DNA of 10,301 nucleotides from Phascolarctobacterium sp. (GCA_004558595.1 SFCN01000064.1:1-10301); one strand, 5' to 3'; positions 1 to 8,896 are shown, counted from the stretch's first letter. Program-made: numbers and translations. Notes: generated by a model not told the origin, from the letters alone.

Positions 1-13
1 AGAAGTTTACAAT

Positions 14-18
14 GGAGG
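14..18 (+). promoter_or_regulatory. Shine-Dalgarno sequence (GGAGG) fixing the start of the first autotransporter
   Basis: GGAGG lies 8 bases upstream of the ATG at 27, which is ideal spacing. An in-frame ATG at 12 overlaps this site and has almost no upstream sequence in the window, so the site argues for initiation at 27. A further in-frame ATG at 33 is possible but would sit 14 bases from the site. The promoter lies outside the window. Confidence 0.75.
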
Positions 19-26
19 TATGTAAA

Positions 27-3000
27 ATGAGAATGAGCTTTGGCAAAAAACGCAGTTGGAAGAAGCATCTAGCCGTGGCTATCACGGCAGGCCTGCTAGG
101 CGCAGCCTATGCGCCGGGGGCTTGGGCAGAATCAGGTGGGTATGATAATCAGGGACGAAATCCTGATAGCATGACTGTTAATGATAACATAAATATTGTT
201 GTGCACAGTGATGATTATTCTGCGCAGGGCATCAATGTGGGTTATGGTTCGCCTGGTCCAGCTGTCGATGGCAGCGTTCGCTTTGTCTCTATTTTTAATG
301 GTAACATCACTATGAAGGATGCTGGCTATGCTGGTGGCTGGGGTATTACGGCGGATAATATTCATGGCGGCTATGGCTACTACAGGGGTGCTCGTTGGCA
401 GCCTGCTGGCATTCGTGCGGGCCTTTGCGCTGATGTAACTGTAAATGGTGACCTAGATATGGCTGTCTATGGCTCCGGCTTAGTGACGGACCCTTATTAC
501 ACCTTGACGGATGGCACTGCAGAGGTCAATAATTCTACTATTAACGTCAAGGGTAATGTGAAGATTGTGACTCCGGAGTTAGCTAATGAAGCCTTTTATG
601 CCATTGCTAACTACGGTGGCACTATCAATGTCAATGATGCAGGTAACAAGGATGTTGTGCTCATTGGTAATGTAATTACCATGAAAAATGACGGTAACAA
701 AGCACCCTATTTTGTCAACGGCATTACTAATATCAGGCTGAATAATGCTAAATCCTCTTGGACTGGCGTGGTAGATAATACGGGTAAGGCTCAAACCGGT
801 GAGGTTAATTTGACCTTGGCCAATGGTGCCAAGTGGGAGCATCGCTCTCCGTCCATGACTAATGGTTTGAATGTGGAAACCATGCCTAATCCCAGTAATG
901 AAAACTATGGTACTTATGATGGCGTTACTTATTTAAACCGATTAAAGGGTGGCAGCAATGCTGCTCAAACAGGCTATATTTACACCTCTAGCAGTGCGCC
1001 CATCAATATTGCTAATTACAGCGGCTATACCACTGTTTATTATGCTCATAATAATGCAGGCACAGCTAGCTCCGATTACACTGCTGGTAATGTAATTATT
1101 GGCAGCGCGGCTGCTAATTCTGGCATTGCGTTGGTTACTGCTTCCAATGGAGTGAACACTAGCGATGTTAACCAAGTAAATAAGGTTTTGAATGCTTTGG
1201 CCGGCAAGCTGACCTACACTGGCTACAGCGCTGCGCCGGATAATCTGGCAGGTACTGTCAAGATTGCCGGAGGCTTGACCAGTGATGCTGTGGTGCTCAA
1301 GGAAGGCAATATTGTCTTTAACGACAGCGGCAAGGGCACTTATATGGCGCGCAAGACCAGCTTCACTACCGTCCTGACAGGTGATAAGGCTGTGGATAAA
1401 GAGTACGCTGACTCCGGCATTGTTAAAGCTGACGGTACTTATAAATTTGAGGATGATAGCAGCATTAGGGTAAGTGGAAATCAGGCAATTCGTTCTGATG
1501 CACCTGTTACTATAGATGCTTCTGGTACGACCTTGACTCTTAAGGTAGAAGGTCAGGGTGATGTGTTCGGTACAGCACAGATCACAAGCAATATCATAGA
1601 TATTACGGCAGATAAGCTTGTTGTAGGTGTTTTGGCTGATGGTAGCGCAGCGAATGTAAGCGATAGTGCAAAAGCTATTGCCATTTTGAACCGTGGTGAT
1701 ACGAAGGCAGTTACAAATGTGAATGCAGTTTCTACAATAACATCCAAAGGCGATAAAGCCATGGGTGTTTATGCAGGAGCTAACGCTGAAATCAATCTTA
1801 ATGGTGATACCAGCATCCATATTGATAGCACCTACCATAAAGACCAATACGATGCTGCCGGTATTTATGCAGATAATGCATACGCTCAAAAGGGTGGCAC
1901 AATTAACGTCAATGGTGCGTTGGCAATTACTGGTGACGGTGCTGGTGTAATAGCAAATGGCGCAGGTTCAACAGTGAATATCAATGGTAGTGCTAGCATT
2001 GATTCTCCTAACGACAACAGAGCAGCCATTCTCGCTCAAAATGGTACTGTGAATGTCAATACTAAAAACCCAGGAAAGGGTAACATCGTTAAAATCAACG
2101 GTAATGTTGTAGCCGATGCAGGTATGGCTAATGGCTATGATATTAAGGTGGATACAAATGTAAATTTGAATTTGGACAATAGGGATTCTTACCTTACTGG
2201 TGTAGCGTACAATCAATTCCCTGTAAGTGGAATTATCGATAGCAAAGATGATGAATATAACGGTGCTATTAACTTAACGTTGACCAATGGAGCTACTTGG
2301 AACAATGTACTAAATGGTGCGGTTACAGCTCCAAATGCTGCTTGGGGCAACGCTGGTCTTTCTTACTCGGGCAGCCACATCACTAAATTCACCGGCGGCA
2401 GCACCTCCAGCGCAGGCAATATCTTCCAAAAGGATAGCAAGCCTTTGACCATTGATAAATACAGCGGCGTGACCAATATCTTCTATGCTCATGCTAATGA
2501 TGGCACTAGTGCATCTGATTACAGTGCTTATGGCGATACCATTATTAAACAAGCAAACACTAATTCTCAGGTTAACTTGATCACTAACGCTCCTAGCAGC
2601 ATCACTGCGGATAGCATTAATGGCGTGCTCAATGCCTTAGCTGGCAAGCTGACCTATAGCGATTACGCTGCTGGTAAGAGAGATTTGACAGGTGTAGCTA
2701 AAATCGCCGGTGGCCTGACCACTGACAGCGTGGAGCTGGCTTATGGCAATATCGTCTTTAGCAGTACTGATGGCAAGGGCACTGGCGTTGATAAAGTAAA
2801 CCTTGCTGCAACTCCTGAGAACCAAGTTACTTCCTCCTTCTTTACAACCATGACCGGCAACACTGATAAGGATTTGGAATACCTCATCGGCGGTGTTATG
2901 AAGGGAACAGGGAAATTTGTATTTACGGAAGATAGCAAGATTGAAGTAAATGGCAATGGAGCAAGCGCTATTAATCTTGAAGGGCCCACAACTATAGCAG

Positions 3001-6000
3001 CAAAAGCATTGAGTGTAAATGCTATGCAAGATGAAAGTGGCACTGGCAAGGTAATGACAGTTAAAATGAGTGTCCCTGGAAGCTATCAGATTGACGCAGA
3101 TAAGCTTACTGTTAAAGCAACAGCTGTTGGTAGAAGATATGTTTATGGCTTTAATATCGACAATGCTGATAAAGAAAATAAGCTAGTAGTTGCAATTAAT
3201 GGTAATACAGAAGTCAATACAAGTAATGGTGCTAACTACAATATCGGCGTTTATGCAAGAGGCAATAGTGATGTTACCTTATATGGCGATTTAAAGGTCA
3301 ATATTAATACCGAGGCAACCAATTACTATGAGTCTTCTGCTATTTATGCTGGTGGTACGTTAAACTCTAAAAACCCCGAACAAAATGTAGGTTCTCATAT
3401 CACTATTAATGGAAATGTGGACATAAAAAGCGATGGTAATGGTGTTCTAGCTAGCTATGTTGGTTCTGTAGCTGATTTGAATGGAGATGTTTCTATCGAA
3501 GCAACTAGGGCTGGAATGCTGTCTGTTGCAGCTCAATCTGGTACCGTTAACATCAATATGAATGAATCCAAAGATGGGGCTAGTAATAATACTGTAAAAC
3601 TAACAGGTAATGTTGGCTTAATTAATGGTGCTGTAAATCCAAAAGAGTCTTGCAAGGATACAATTATCAATTTGGGTTTAAACAATAGTGACTCTTATCT
3701 AACTGGTGTCATTTTTGATGCATTTAAGGATGCCAATAAGGAGGCTGGCTTTACCGGTACAGCAAATATTTATTTGAGCAATGGTGCTGTATGGAATAAT
3801 GAATTGGTTGCAACAGTACCTACTGACAAATGGGGCTCTTATGGAGAGTATACAGGAAGTAAGGTAGCGAAATTCACCGGCGGCAGCGCCACCAGCGCTG
3901 GCAACATCTATCAAAAGGATGGCAAGCCTCTTACCATCGATAACTATAGCGGCGTAACTAATATCTTCTATGCTCACAATAACGAGGGCACAGAGGCTGA
4001 CGATTACACTGCTGGCGATACCATTATTAAGCACGCTGAAGAAGGCTCCGTGGTGAACCTGATTACCAACGGCACTGCTCAAACCGAGGAAGCAAGCCTG
4101 GGCAAGATCCTGAGTGCTCTGGCAGGCAAGCTGACCTATGCAAACCATGCAACTGAGCAAAACCTGACCGGTACTGTAAGACTTGCTGCAGGATTGACCA
4201 GCGACAGCGTGGTATGGGCATTGAGTGATATCGTCTTTGGCGAGGATGGCAAGGGCAATATTGCCGAAAATAGCATCGTTGTTCCTGAGCCTCCTAAAGA
4301 GCAGGGCACCAATACTACCTTTAACTCCACCCTGAACGGTGGCTTGAACTTAGAATATCACCATGGCGGCGTACATGCTGACGATGGCTATAAATTTACC
4401 GAAAACACCACCATTAACATCGAAAATGGCAACACTGCTATCGAAGGCACCAATGATATCAAGATTAACGCTACGGATAAGACCTTGACCTTGACTGTTA
4501 AGCCTGCCGATAGCGAGGATAGAGCCTTTGGTATCAAGCAAGAAAAGGCTACCACCATTAACCTTGAGGCCGACAAGCTGGCTATCAATGTTGCAGGCAG
4601 CAACGACAACGAGGGTATTCGCCTAGACAATGTGGCTGCACAGAAGGCAGTGACCAATATTAACGCTGCTACCGAAATCAACCTAGCCGGCTCCGCCAGC
4701 TCCAAGGGCATTACTGTCAACGGCAACAGTGAGCTGAACATCAAGGGTGACTTGGCCATCACCAATAGCAGCACCGCCTCTGGCACGGGCTCCAATGAAT
4801 TGGCCATCGGCATCTACGCCGGCAGCAAGGACGCTGCTCCTAATGTAGGCTCCGTTATCAACATCACTGGCGCCACCACCTTACAGGGCAATGGCACCGG
4901 CGTAGCAGCCATCGGCGGCGGCTCCACCATCAACCTGCAGGGTGCAACCCAAATCACCACCGGCTCCGCCGATTTGCCCGCTATCGTAGCCGCTAGCGGC
5001 ACCGTCAACGTGAATATGACTGCTGCGTCCACTAACACTGTGAAGCTGCAGGGCAACCTGATGGTTACTAAGAAGGCTTTGGCAGACGATGGCAGCGGCG
5101 CTGACTCCGTCATCAATATCAAGATGGATAACAGCAGCTCCACCTGGACCGGTGTGGCCTACAACGCCTTTAAAGAAAAGGATGCGCCCAATGTTGAGCC
5201 TGAGGATACTCCTGTAGCTCCTGTGGCACTATTCGCCCTGCGTGCTGTCAGCGAGCCTGATCCCGTTGCTGCAGCTGCTGAGCCTGTTACTCCTGCAGTG
5301 GGTGCCATCAACCTGAACCTAAGCAATGGCGCAGTATGGAATAACGAGCTAGTAGGTAGTCTGCCCCCGAATGGTAGTAACTATAGCGGTAGCCACATCA
5401 ATAATTTCGTAGGTGGTAGCGACTATAGCCATTCCGGCTACATCGTACAAAAGGATAGCAATCCTTTGACCATCACTAACTACAGTGGCAGTGGCATTTT
5501 GGTTTACGAGCATGCTAACGATGGTACCAGCCTTGCAGATTACACTGCTGGCAACACCACCATCGAGAACGCAGCAGCAGGCTCCTTAATCACCCTGTCC
5601 ACTGATAATAAAAATATCGATACCAATAGCAAGGACACTGTGGAAAAGGTTATGACAGCGCTGGCACAAAAGCTGCTCTACGCAGCCGCAGGCAGCAATA
5701 CCAATCTGCAGGGCCAAGTGCAAATCGCAGGCAGCCTCACCACCAATAAGGTGGCTCTGTGGCTGGGCGACCTGACCTTTGATGCCAATAACGTGGGCAA
5801 ATTCACCGAGGGCAGCGCTCATACCACCTTCACCATTGTGGATGAGGAAGCCGACTCCAGCAAGGGTCTGCGCGGCGCCATCACCAGCAATCTGAACAGC
5901 TGGCGTGACCTGGCCTCCAGCAGCTTCACCCTGCGCGACGCGCAGCGTATTCGCCAAGCAGCAGGCGGTCGCGGCCCTGTGGACAGCGGCACCCGCTTGG

Positions 6001-6794
6001 GAGCAGAGGACTCCGGCACTTGGGCTAGGATCTACGGTGGTCAAAGCAAGTACAGCGGTAACAACACTTCCTATGATGGCAACAACTGGGCAGCTCAGGT
6101 GGGCTACGACAAGCAGCTGGCCAATGGCTGGACCATGGGTGTGGCTCTGGATTATCAAGATGGCAGCGTTTCCTTTGTAGGTGGCAGCGGCGATACTGAG
6201 CTCTACGGCTTGAGCTTCTTGGGCAGCAAGGAATTGCCCAACAACAGCTTCCTGGATGTGGCAGCAAGAATTGGTCATGTGAAGAACGAATTCAGTGCTA
6301 GCGAAACTCGCGGTGGCGACTACAGCGCAACCGGCTACAGCCTGTCCGCTCAATACAGCAAGCGTTTCGGCGATGTGGATGCCAAGGGCTATGTAGAGCC
6401 TCAGCTGCAGCTGACCTGGGCCCGTATGGGTAGCTCTGACTTTGGTATGACCGATGTTTTCAACCAAAAATACAGCGTCAAACAGGATGCTTTCAATAGC
6501 TTCGTAGGTCGCTTAGGCGTTGAGATGGGTCAAGCCAGTGATTATGGTCACTACTATGCACGCTTTAGTGTTGCTCATGAATTTGCCGGTGATATGGATA
6601 CTCATTTTGCTGATGAATATGGTCGCACTAAAGATAGAAACTTTGATTTAGGTGATACCTGGACGGAAATCACCGTCGGCGGTACCTATAATTTGAGCAA
6701 GACCATGAGCCTCTTTGGCGATGTTTCTAAGACCTTAAGTGGAGATTACAAGAATGATTGGAAGGTTAATGCAGGTCTGAGATTCACCTTTTAA
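27..6794 (+). CDS. Giant type Va autotransporter with repetitive passenger and C-terminal beta-barrel
   Basis: The product is 2255 residues, exported by Sec and then secreted across the outer membrane through its own C-terminal barrel (type V secretion). Residues 1-34 form a signal peptide with a long basic N-region (GKKRSWKKH), a hydrophobic core (LAVAITAGLLGAAY) and a likely cut after GAWA. The passenger (about 35-1960) is rich in Gly, Asn, Thr, Val and short alternating strands such as GTVNVN and TINVNG, as expected for a right-handed beta-helix. It is built from four related modules (see repeat entries). No protease or other enzymatic motif is visible. A linker with a helical stretch (LRDAQRIRQAAGG) precedes the barrel, about residues 1995-2255, which opens with DSGTWARIYGG and ends in RFTF, as in Pfam Autotransporter barrels. 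Only two cysteines occur (residues 134 and 1209). The likely role is adhesion, aggregation or biofilm, by family analogy only. An alternative upstream start at 12 would add five residues. Confidence 0.93.
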   Translation: MRMSFGKKRSWKKHLAVAITAGLLGAAYAPGAWAESGGYDNQGRNPDSMTVNDNINIVVHSDDYSAQGINVGYGSPGPAVDGSVRFVSIFNGNITMKDAGYAGGWGITADNIHGGYGYYRGARWQPAGIRAGLCADVTVNGDLDMAVYGSGLVTDPYYTLTDGTAEVNNSTINVKGNVKIVTPELANEAFYAIANYGGTINVNDAGNKDVVLIGNVITMKNDGNKAPYFVNGITNIRLNNAKSSWTGVVDNTGKAQTGEVNLTLANGAKWEHRSPSMTNGLNVETMPNPSNENYGTYDGVTYLNRLKGGSNAAQTGYIYTSSSAPINIANYSGYTTVYYAHNNAGTASSDYTAGNVIIGSAAANSGIALVTASNGVNTSDVNQVNKVLNALAGKLTYTGYSAAPDNLAGTVKIAGGLTSDAVVLKEGNIVFNDSGKGTYMARKTSFTTVLTGDKAVDKEYADSGIVKADGTYKFEDDSSIRVSGNQAIRSDAPVTIDASGTTLTLKVEGQGDVFGTAQITSNIIDITADKLVVGVLADGSAANVSDSAKAIAILNRGDTKAVTNVNAVSTITSKGDKAMGVYAGANAEINLNGDTSIHIDSTYHKDQYDAAGIYADNAYAQKGGTINVNGALAITGDGAGVIANGAGSTVNINGSASIDSPNDNRAAILAQNGTVNVNTKNPGKGNIVKINGNVVADAGMANGYDIKVDTNVNLNLDNRDSYLTGVAYNQFPVSGIIDSKDDEYNGAINLTLTNGATWNNVLNGAVTAPNAAWGNAGLSYSGSHITKFTGGSTSSAGNIFQKDSKPLTIDKYSGVTNIFYAHANDGTSASDYSAYGDTIIKQANTNSQVNLITNAPSSITADSINGVLNALAGKLTYSDYAAGKRDLTGVAKIAGGLTTDSVELAYGNIVFSSTDGKGTGVDKVNLAATPENQVTSSFFTTMTGNTDKDLEYLIGGVMKGTGKFVFTEDSKIEVNGNGASAINLEGPTTIAAKALSVNAMQDESGTGKVMTVKMSVPGSYQIDADKLTVKATAVGRRYVYGFNIDNADKENKLVVAINGNTEVNTSNGANYNIGVYARGNSDVTLYGDLKVNINTEATNYYESSAIYAGGTLNSKNPEQNVGSHITINGNVDIKSDGNGVLASYVGSVADLNGDVSIEATRAGMLSVAAQSGTVNINMNESKDGASNNTVKLTGNVGLINGAVNPKESCKDTIINLGLNNSDSYLTGVIFDAFKDANKEAGFTGTANIYLSNGAVWNNELVATVPTDKWGSYGEYTGSKVAKFTGGSATSAGNIYQKDGKPLTIDNYSGVTNIFYAHNNEGTEADDYTAGDTIIKHAEEGSVVNLITNGTAQTEEASLGKILSALAGKLTYANHATEQNLTGTVRLAAGLTSDSVVWALSDIVFGEDGKGNIAENSIVVPEPPKEQGTNTTFNSTLNGGLNLEYHHGGVHADDGYKFTENTTINIENGNTAIEGTNDIKINATDKTLTLTVKPADSEDRAFGIKQEKATTINLEADKLAINVAGSNDNEGIRLDNVAAQKAVTNINAATEINLAGSASSKGITVNGNSELNIKGDLAITNSSTASGTGSNELAIGIYAGSKDAAPNVGSVINITGATTLQGNGTGVAAIGGGSTINLQGATQITTGSADLPAIVAASGTVNVNMTAASTNTVKLQGNLMVTKKALADDGSGADSVINIKMDNSSSTWTGVAYNAFKEKDAPNVEPEDTPVAPVALFALRAVSEPDPVAAAAEPVTPAVGAINLNLSNGAVWNNELVGSLPPNGSNYSGSHINNFVGGSDYSHSGYIVQKDSNPLTITNYSGSGILVYEHANDGTSLADYTAGNTTIENAAAGSLITLSTDNKNIDTNSKDTVEKVMTALAQKLLYAAAGSNTNLQGQVQIAGSLTTNKVALWLGDLTFDANNVGKFTEGSAHTTFTIVDEEADSSKGLRGAITSNLNSWRDLASSSFTLRDAQRIRQAAGGRGPVDSGTRLGAEDSGTWARIYGGQSKYSGNNTSYDGNNWAAQVGYDKQLANGWTMGVALDYQDGSVSFVGGSGDTELYGLSFLGSKELPNNSFLDVAARIGHVKNEFSASETRGGDYSATGYSLSAQYSKRFGDVDAKGYVEPQLQLTWARMGSSDFGMTDVFNQKYSVKQDAFNSFVGRLGVEMGQASDYGHYYARFSVAHEFAGDMDTHFADEYGRTKDRNFDLGDTWTEITVGGTYNLSKTMSLFGDVSKTLSGDYKNDWKVNAGLRFTF
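723..1337 (+). repeat. Passenger module core 1 (about residues 233-437)
   Basis: This is the first copy of a module of about 200 residues. Its landmarks, in order, are a SSWTGVV turn, NLTLANGAKW, a GGS motif, an INIANYSGYT..YYAH block, DYTAGN, NALAGKLTY, KIAGGLTSD and NIVF..GKG. It is the most diverged copy at the start (AKSSWTG rather than DSYLTG) but aligns through its whole length by eye with the three later copies. Confidence 0.8.
2160..2780 (+). repeat. Passenger module core 2 (about residues 712-918)
   Basis: This is the second copy, with NLNLDNRDSYLTGVAY, NLTLTNGATWNN, SGSHITKFTGGS, KPLTIDKYSGVTNIFYAH, NALAGKLTY, KIAGGLTTDS and DGKG. It is preceded by a linker region of about 275 residues, running from core 1 and itself repeated, that carries the landmarks GVYAG, AAGIYA and GTVNVN. 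At DNA level the stretch around 2388-2490 is close to that around 3869-3975 in copy 3. Confidence 0.85.
3666..4256 (+). repeat. Passenger module core 3 (about residues 1214-1410)
   Basis: This is the third copy, with INLGLNNSDSYLTGV, IYLSNGAVWNNELV, KFTGGSATSAGNIYQKD, TIDNYSGVTNIFYAH, SALAGKLTY, RLAAGLTSDS and DGKGN. The preceding linker (from about 2781) again carries the landmarks IGVYARG, SAIYAGG, HITINGNVDI and GTVNIN. The full repeat period, core plus linker, is therefore about 490 residues. Confidence 0.85.
5112..5801 (+). repeat. Passenger module core 4 (about residues 1696-1925), adjoining the barrel linker
   Basis: This is the fourth copy, with INIKMDNSSSTWTGVAY, INLNLSNGAVWNNELVG, SGSHINNFVGGS, NPLTITNYSG, DYTAGNTTI, TALAQKLLY, QIAGSLTTN and a degenerate NVGK end. 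It is longer than the others because of a Pro/Ala-rich insertion (5172-5303), and it runs directly into the barrel linker. Confidence 0.8.
5172..5303 (+). other. Pro/Ala/Glu-rich insertion within passenger module 4 (44 residues)
   Basis: Residues about 1716-1759 include PNVEPEDTPVAPV and a later AAAAEPVTPAV stretch. In the other modules the equivalent position holds a short, ordinary linker of roughly 14-20 residues. The composition resembles a disordered hinge or spacer rather than beta-helix. It lies about 235 residues upstream of the barrel, so it could act as a flexible joint or a processing site; that role is inference. Confidence 0.7.
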
Positions 6795-6807
6795 TTAAAA
6801 ATAGTAA

Positions 6808-6842
6808 GCTGTCGTGGGGCGTAGCAAGGGCCCTGCGACAGC
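6808..6842. terminator. Strong intergenic hairpin, terminator-like mainly on the - strand
   Basis: Arms 6808-6820 and 6830-6842 pair over 13 bp (11 Watson-Crick, 2 G-U) around a 9-base loop. On the + strand the hairpin is followed by CTTCATAAAA, a poor U-tract. On the - strand it is followed by TTACTATTTTTAATT, so it looks more like an intrinsic terminator for antisense transcription. For + strand transcripts it may act as a partial terminator, a processing site or a stability element between the autotransporter and receptor genes. No convincing promoter is visible in the 78-base gap, so the two genes may be co-transcribed. Confidence 0.5.
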
Positions 6843-6857
6843 CTTCATAAAACCTGT

Positions 6858-6863
6858 AGGGGG
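6858..6863 (+). promoter_or_regulatory. Shine-Dalgarno sequence (AGGGGG) of the TonB-dependent receptor gene
   Basis: AGGGGG lies 9 bases upstream of the ATG at 6873. An ATG at 6864 directly after it is followed immediately by TAA, so it is not a usable start. Confidence 0.75.
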
Positions 6864-6872
6864 ATGTAAATA

Positions 6873-8867
6873 ATGAAAAAAATTTTACCTAAAAGGTTAT
6901 CTGCGGCAGTTATTGCTAGCGTGTTGGCTTTAGGCCTGTGCAGCAGTGTGTGGGCCGAAGAAGTGGCCCCAGCGGAGATGGGGGATAAGGATGCTCTTAC
7001 CACGGAGCTGGAATTCACTTTGGATACAATGATTGTCACTGCGGGCCGTGTACCCAGCAGAATCACTGATGCAAAGGCCGATATCAGCGTTGTGACCCGT
7101 CAGCAGATGGAGGATATGCATATAACCAATGTGGAGGAAGCCCTGCGAACTGTACCAGGCGTACAGATGAACAGCTACGGCGGACCTAGTGGTTTGAACT
7201 CCAACATAAACACTGTGCGTATCAACGGCAGCAAGGACATCGTTATCCTAGTCGATGGGGTACGCGTCAGCGATTTTCAGGGCAAAAATAGCGGTGCAGT
7301 ACAGGCTGCCCTGATGAATAATCTGGATAATATCGAGCGTATCGAGGTACTGCGTGGTAGCGCTGGTACCCTGTACGGCAGCGCAGCCAAGGGCGGTGTT
7401 ATCAATATCATCACTCGCAAGCTAAACGAAACTAAAACCACTGTGGATGTATCCGCTGGCAGCTTTAGCACGCGTCATTACAAGCTCTTTACTCAAGGTC
7501 GCCAGGATAAGCTAGGCTTTAATGTTTACTATGACAAGTCCAAAATAGGTGATATTAAGGATGGCGCTGGTGTAACCTGGCCCAATAGCTTGGATAGCGA
7601 GTCCTATGGCACGAAAATTTCCTATGATCTTACTGATAAGCACACCCTTACCTTGAATGTGGATAAGAGTAAATCAGATACCCATGGTTATGATTTGATT
7701 TATCCACCTGATTTCAGAGGCTGGAACGACGGTACCAGCGTATCTATTAGAGATGATATTCAGTTTAGCGACAAATGGAGTAATACCTTTACCTATCGCT
7801 ATAATCACTCCAAGATTTACTTTCTAAAAAGTGGTGTTACCCATCCTTTAAATGATTATACTTATAATTTTGTCAGTGATCAGGCTACCTTTAAAACTTC
7901 TCGTCACACCTTAGTCTTTGGCTTTGACTATTCACAAGTAAAGGATAATGAGTCAAGACGCATTGCAGGAACAAATACTAATCCTGTCCTAGGTCATTAT
8001 GGCTTAAAAAATACCTCTTACTATGTGCAGGATGATTGGGAAATTATTCCCAAGGTTACTCTGACAGGCGGTTTACGCTATGACAAGATGAGTAATGACG
8101 GTGACAGCGATATTCATGATATTCCCACTCATACATCTAAGAGCTATAAGATTAATTGGGATATCACCGATAACGACTCCGTATATGCAGGTCGCAGCGA
8201 TTTCTTCAAATATCCGGGCCTGTCCGAGCTATATGATGCCGTAGGCGGTAACCCCAATCTTGAGCCTTCCTTTGGCCGCACAACTACCATTGGCTATAAT
8301 AAAAAATTTAGTGATGACCATATTCTAACCTTTAACTGGTTTAAGACTGTGGCCGAATGTGATATTCAAGCTGTTCCGGTTGTAGGTGGAACCTGGACCA
8401 CTGTGAACACCTATGGTGATGTGGCTCGTGGCTGGAATTTGCAGTACATGGCTCAGTTTAGTGACCAATGGAGCGCAACTCTAGGCTGGTCCCATTTGTT
8501 CTATCATAGTGACGATGTTCTTGTTAACGAATACAGCAAGTATGGCTTTGCTCCTAAGGATATGGCCACCTTTAATATTGCTTACAAATATGCTAAGGTG
8601 AAGGCTGGCTTAGATGGCTACTACTTTATGCGTGGCGAAACAGAGGAAAGCGATAAAAAGGGTGCTTATCCCTGCGACAATTATGCCATTATCAATTTAA
8701 GTGGCTCCTACGCTCCTACCAAAAATGTTACTCTTTATGCAAGAGTGAACAATTTGTTCGATAAGCTTTATGCTGAGCGCACTGATGCCTTCTGGCACGG
8801 TGGCGCCGGTTCTTGGTACTCCATGCCCGGTCGCAATTTCGTCATCGGCATGCAGTACACCTTCTAA
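6873..8867 (+). CDS. TonB-dependent outer-membrane receptor, BtuB/CirA-like
   Basis: The 664-residue product is an outer-membrane ligand-gated transporter that imports a scarce nutrient (cobalamin, siderophore or haem class) using energy from TonB-ExbB-ExbD. Residues 1-28 form a signal peptide cut after SSVWA. A TonB box-like DTMIVTAGR lies at about 51-59. The plug (about 60-183) shows ISVVTRQQMEDM, VEEALRTVPGVQ, RINGSKDIVILVDGVRV and the family signature IERIEVLRGSAGTLYGS followed by GGVINIITR. The rest is a 22-strand-type barrel ending in NLFDKLYAE and MPGRNFVIGMQYTF, with the terminal Phe expected for BAM recognition. Length and motifs match BtuB/CirA receptors of about 600-700 residues, but the ligand cannot be assigned. 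The gene lies 78 bases after the first autotransporter, so it may share its transcript. Cysteines occur at 23 (signal peptide), 496 and 601. Confidence 0.95.
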   Translation: MKKILPKRLSAAVIASVLALGLCSSVWAEEVAPAEMGDKDALTTELEFTLDTMIVTAGRVPSRITDAKADISVVTRQQMEDMHITNVEEALRTVPGVQMNSYGGPSGLNSNINTVRINGSKDIVILVDGVRVSDFQGKNSGAVQAALMNNLDNIERIEVLRGSAGTLYGSAAKGGVINIITRKLNETKTTVDVSAGSFSTRHYKLFTQGRQDKLGFNVYYDKSKIGDIKDGAGVTWPNSLDSESYGTKISYDLTDKHTLTLNVDKSKSDTHGYDLIYPPDFRGWNDGTSVSIRDDIQFSDKWSNTFTYRYNHSKIYFLKSGVTHPLNDYTYNFVSDQATFKTSRHTLVFGFDYSQVKDNESRRIAGTNTNPVLGHYGLKNTSYYVQDDWEIIPKVTLTGGLRYDKMSNDGDSDIHDIPTHTSKSYKINWDITDNDSVYAGRSDFFKYPGLSELYDAVGGNPNLEPSFGRTTTIGYNKKFSDDHILTFNWFKTVAECDIQAVPVVGGTWTTVNTYGDVARGWNLQYMAQFSDQWSATLGWSHLFYHSDDVLVNEYSKYGFAPKDMATFNIAYKYAKVKAGLDGYYFMRGETEESDKKGAYPCDNYAIINLSGSYAPTKNVTLYARVNNLFDKLYAERTDAFWHGGAGSWYSMPGRNFVIGMQYTF

Positions 8868-8896
8868 TGCTTCTCTACCTATTATATACACTCCAC

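Noticed and set aside
12..26. Upstream in-frame ATG as start of the first autotransporter
   Set aside because: The codons contain the GGAGG that is ideally spaced for the ATG at 27. Starting at 12 would have no visible ribosome-binding site in the 11 bases available.
942..1889. Antisense open frame of 315 codons
   Set aside because: It lies wholly opposite the autotransporter coding sequence, has no recognisable family or ribosome-binding site, and is the expected mirror of repetitive Asn/Gly/Thr-rich codons.
5586..6467. Antisense open frame of 293 codons
   Set aside because: It is opposite the last module and barrel. Composition is Ala/Val/Gln-rich as expected from complementing GC-rich codons, and no domain is recognisable.
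6936..6956. Lipobox-like LGLC at receptor residues 20-23
   Set aside because: Leu precedes Cys, where lipoboxes need Gly, Ala or Ser, and a standard signal-peptidase I site (SSVWA) follows.
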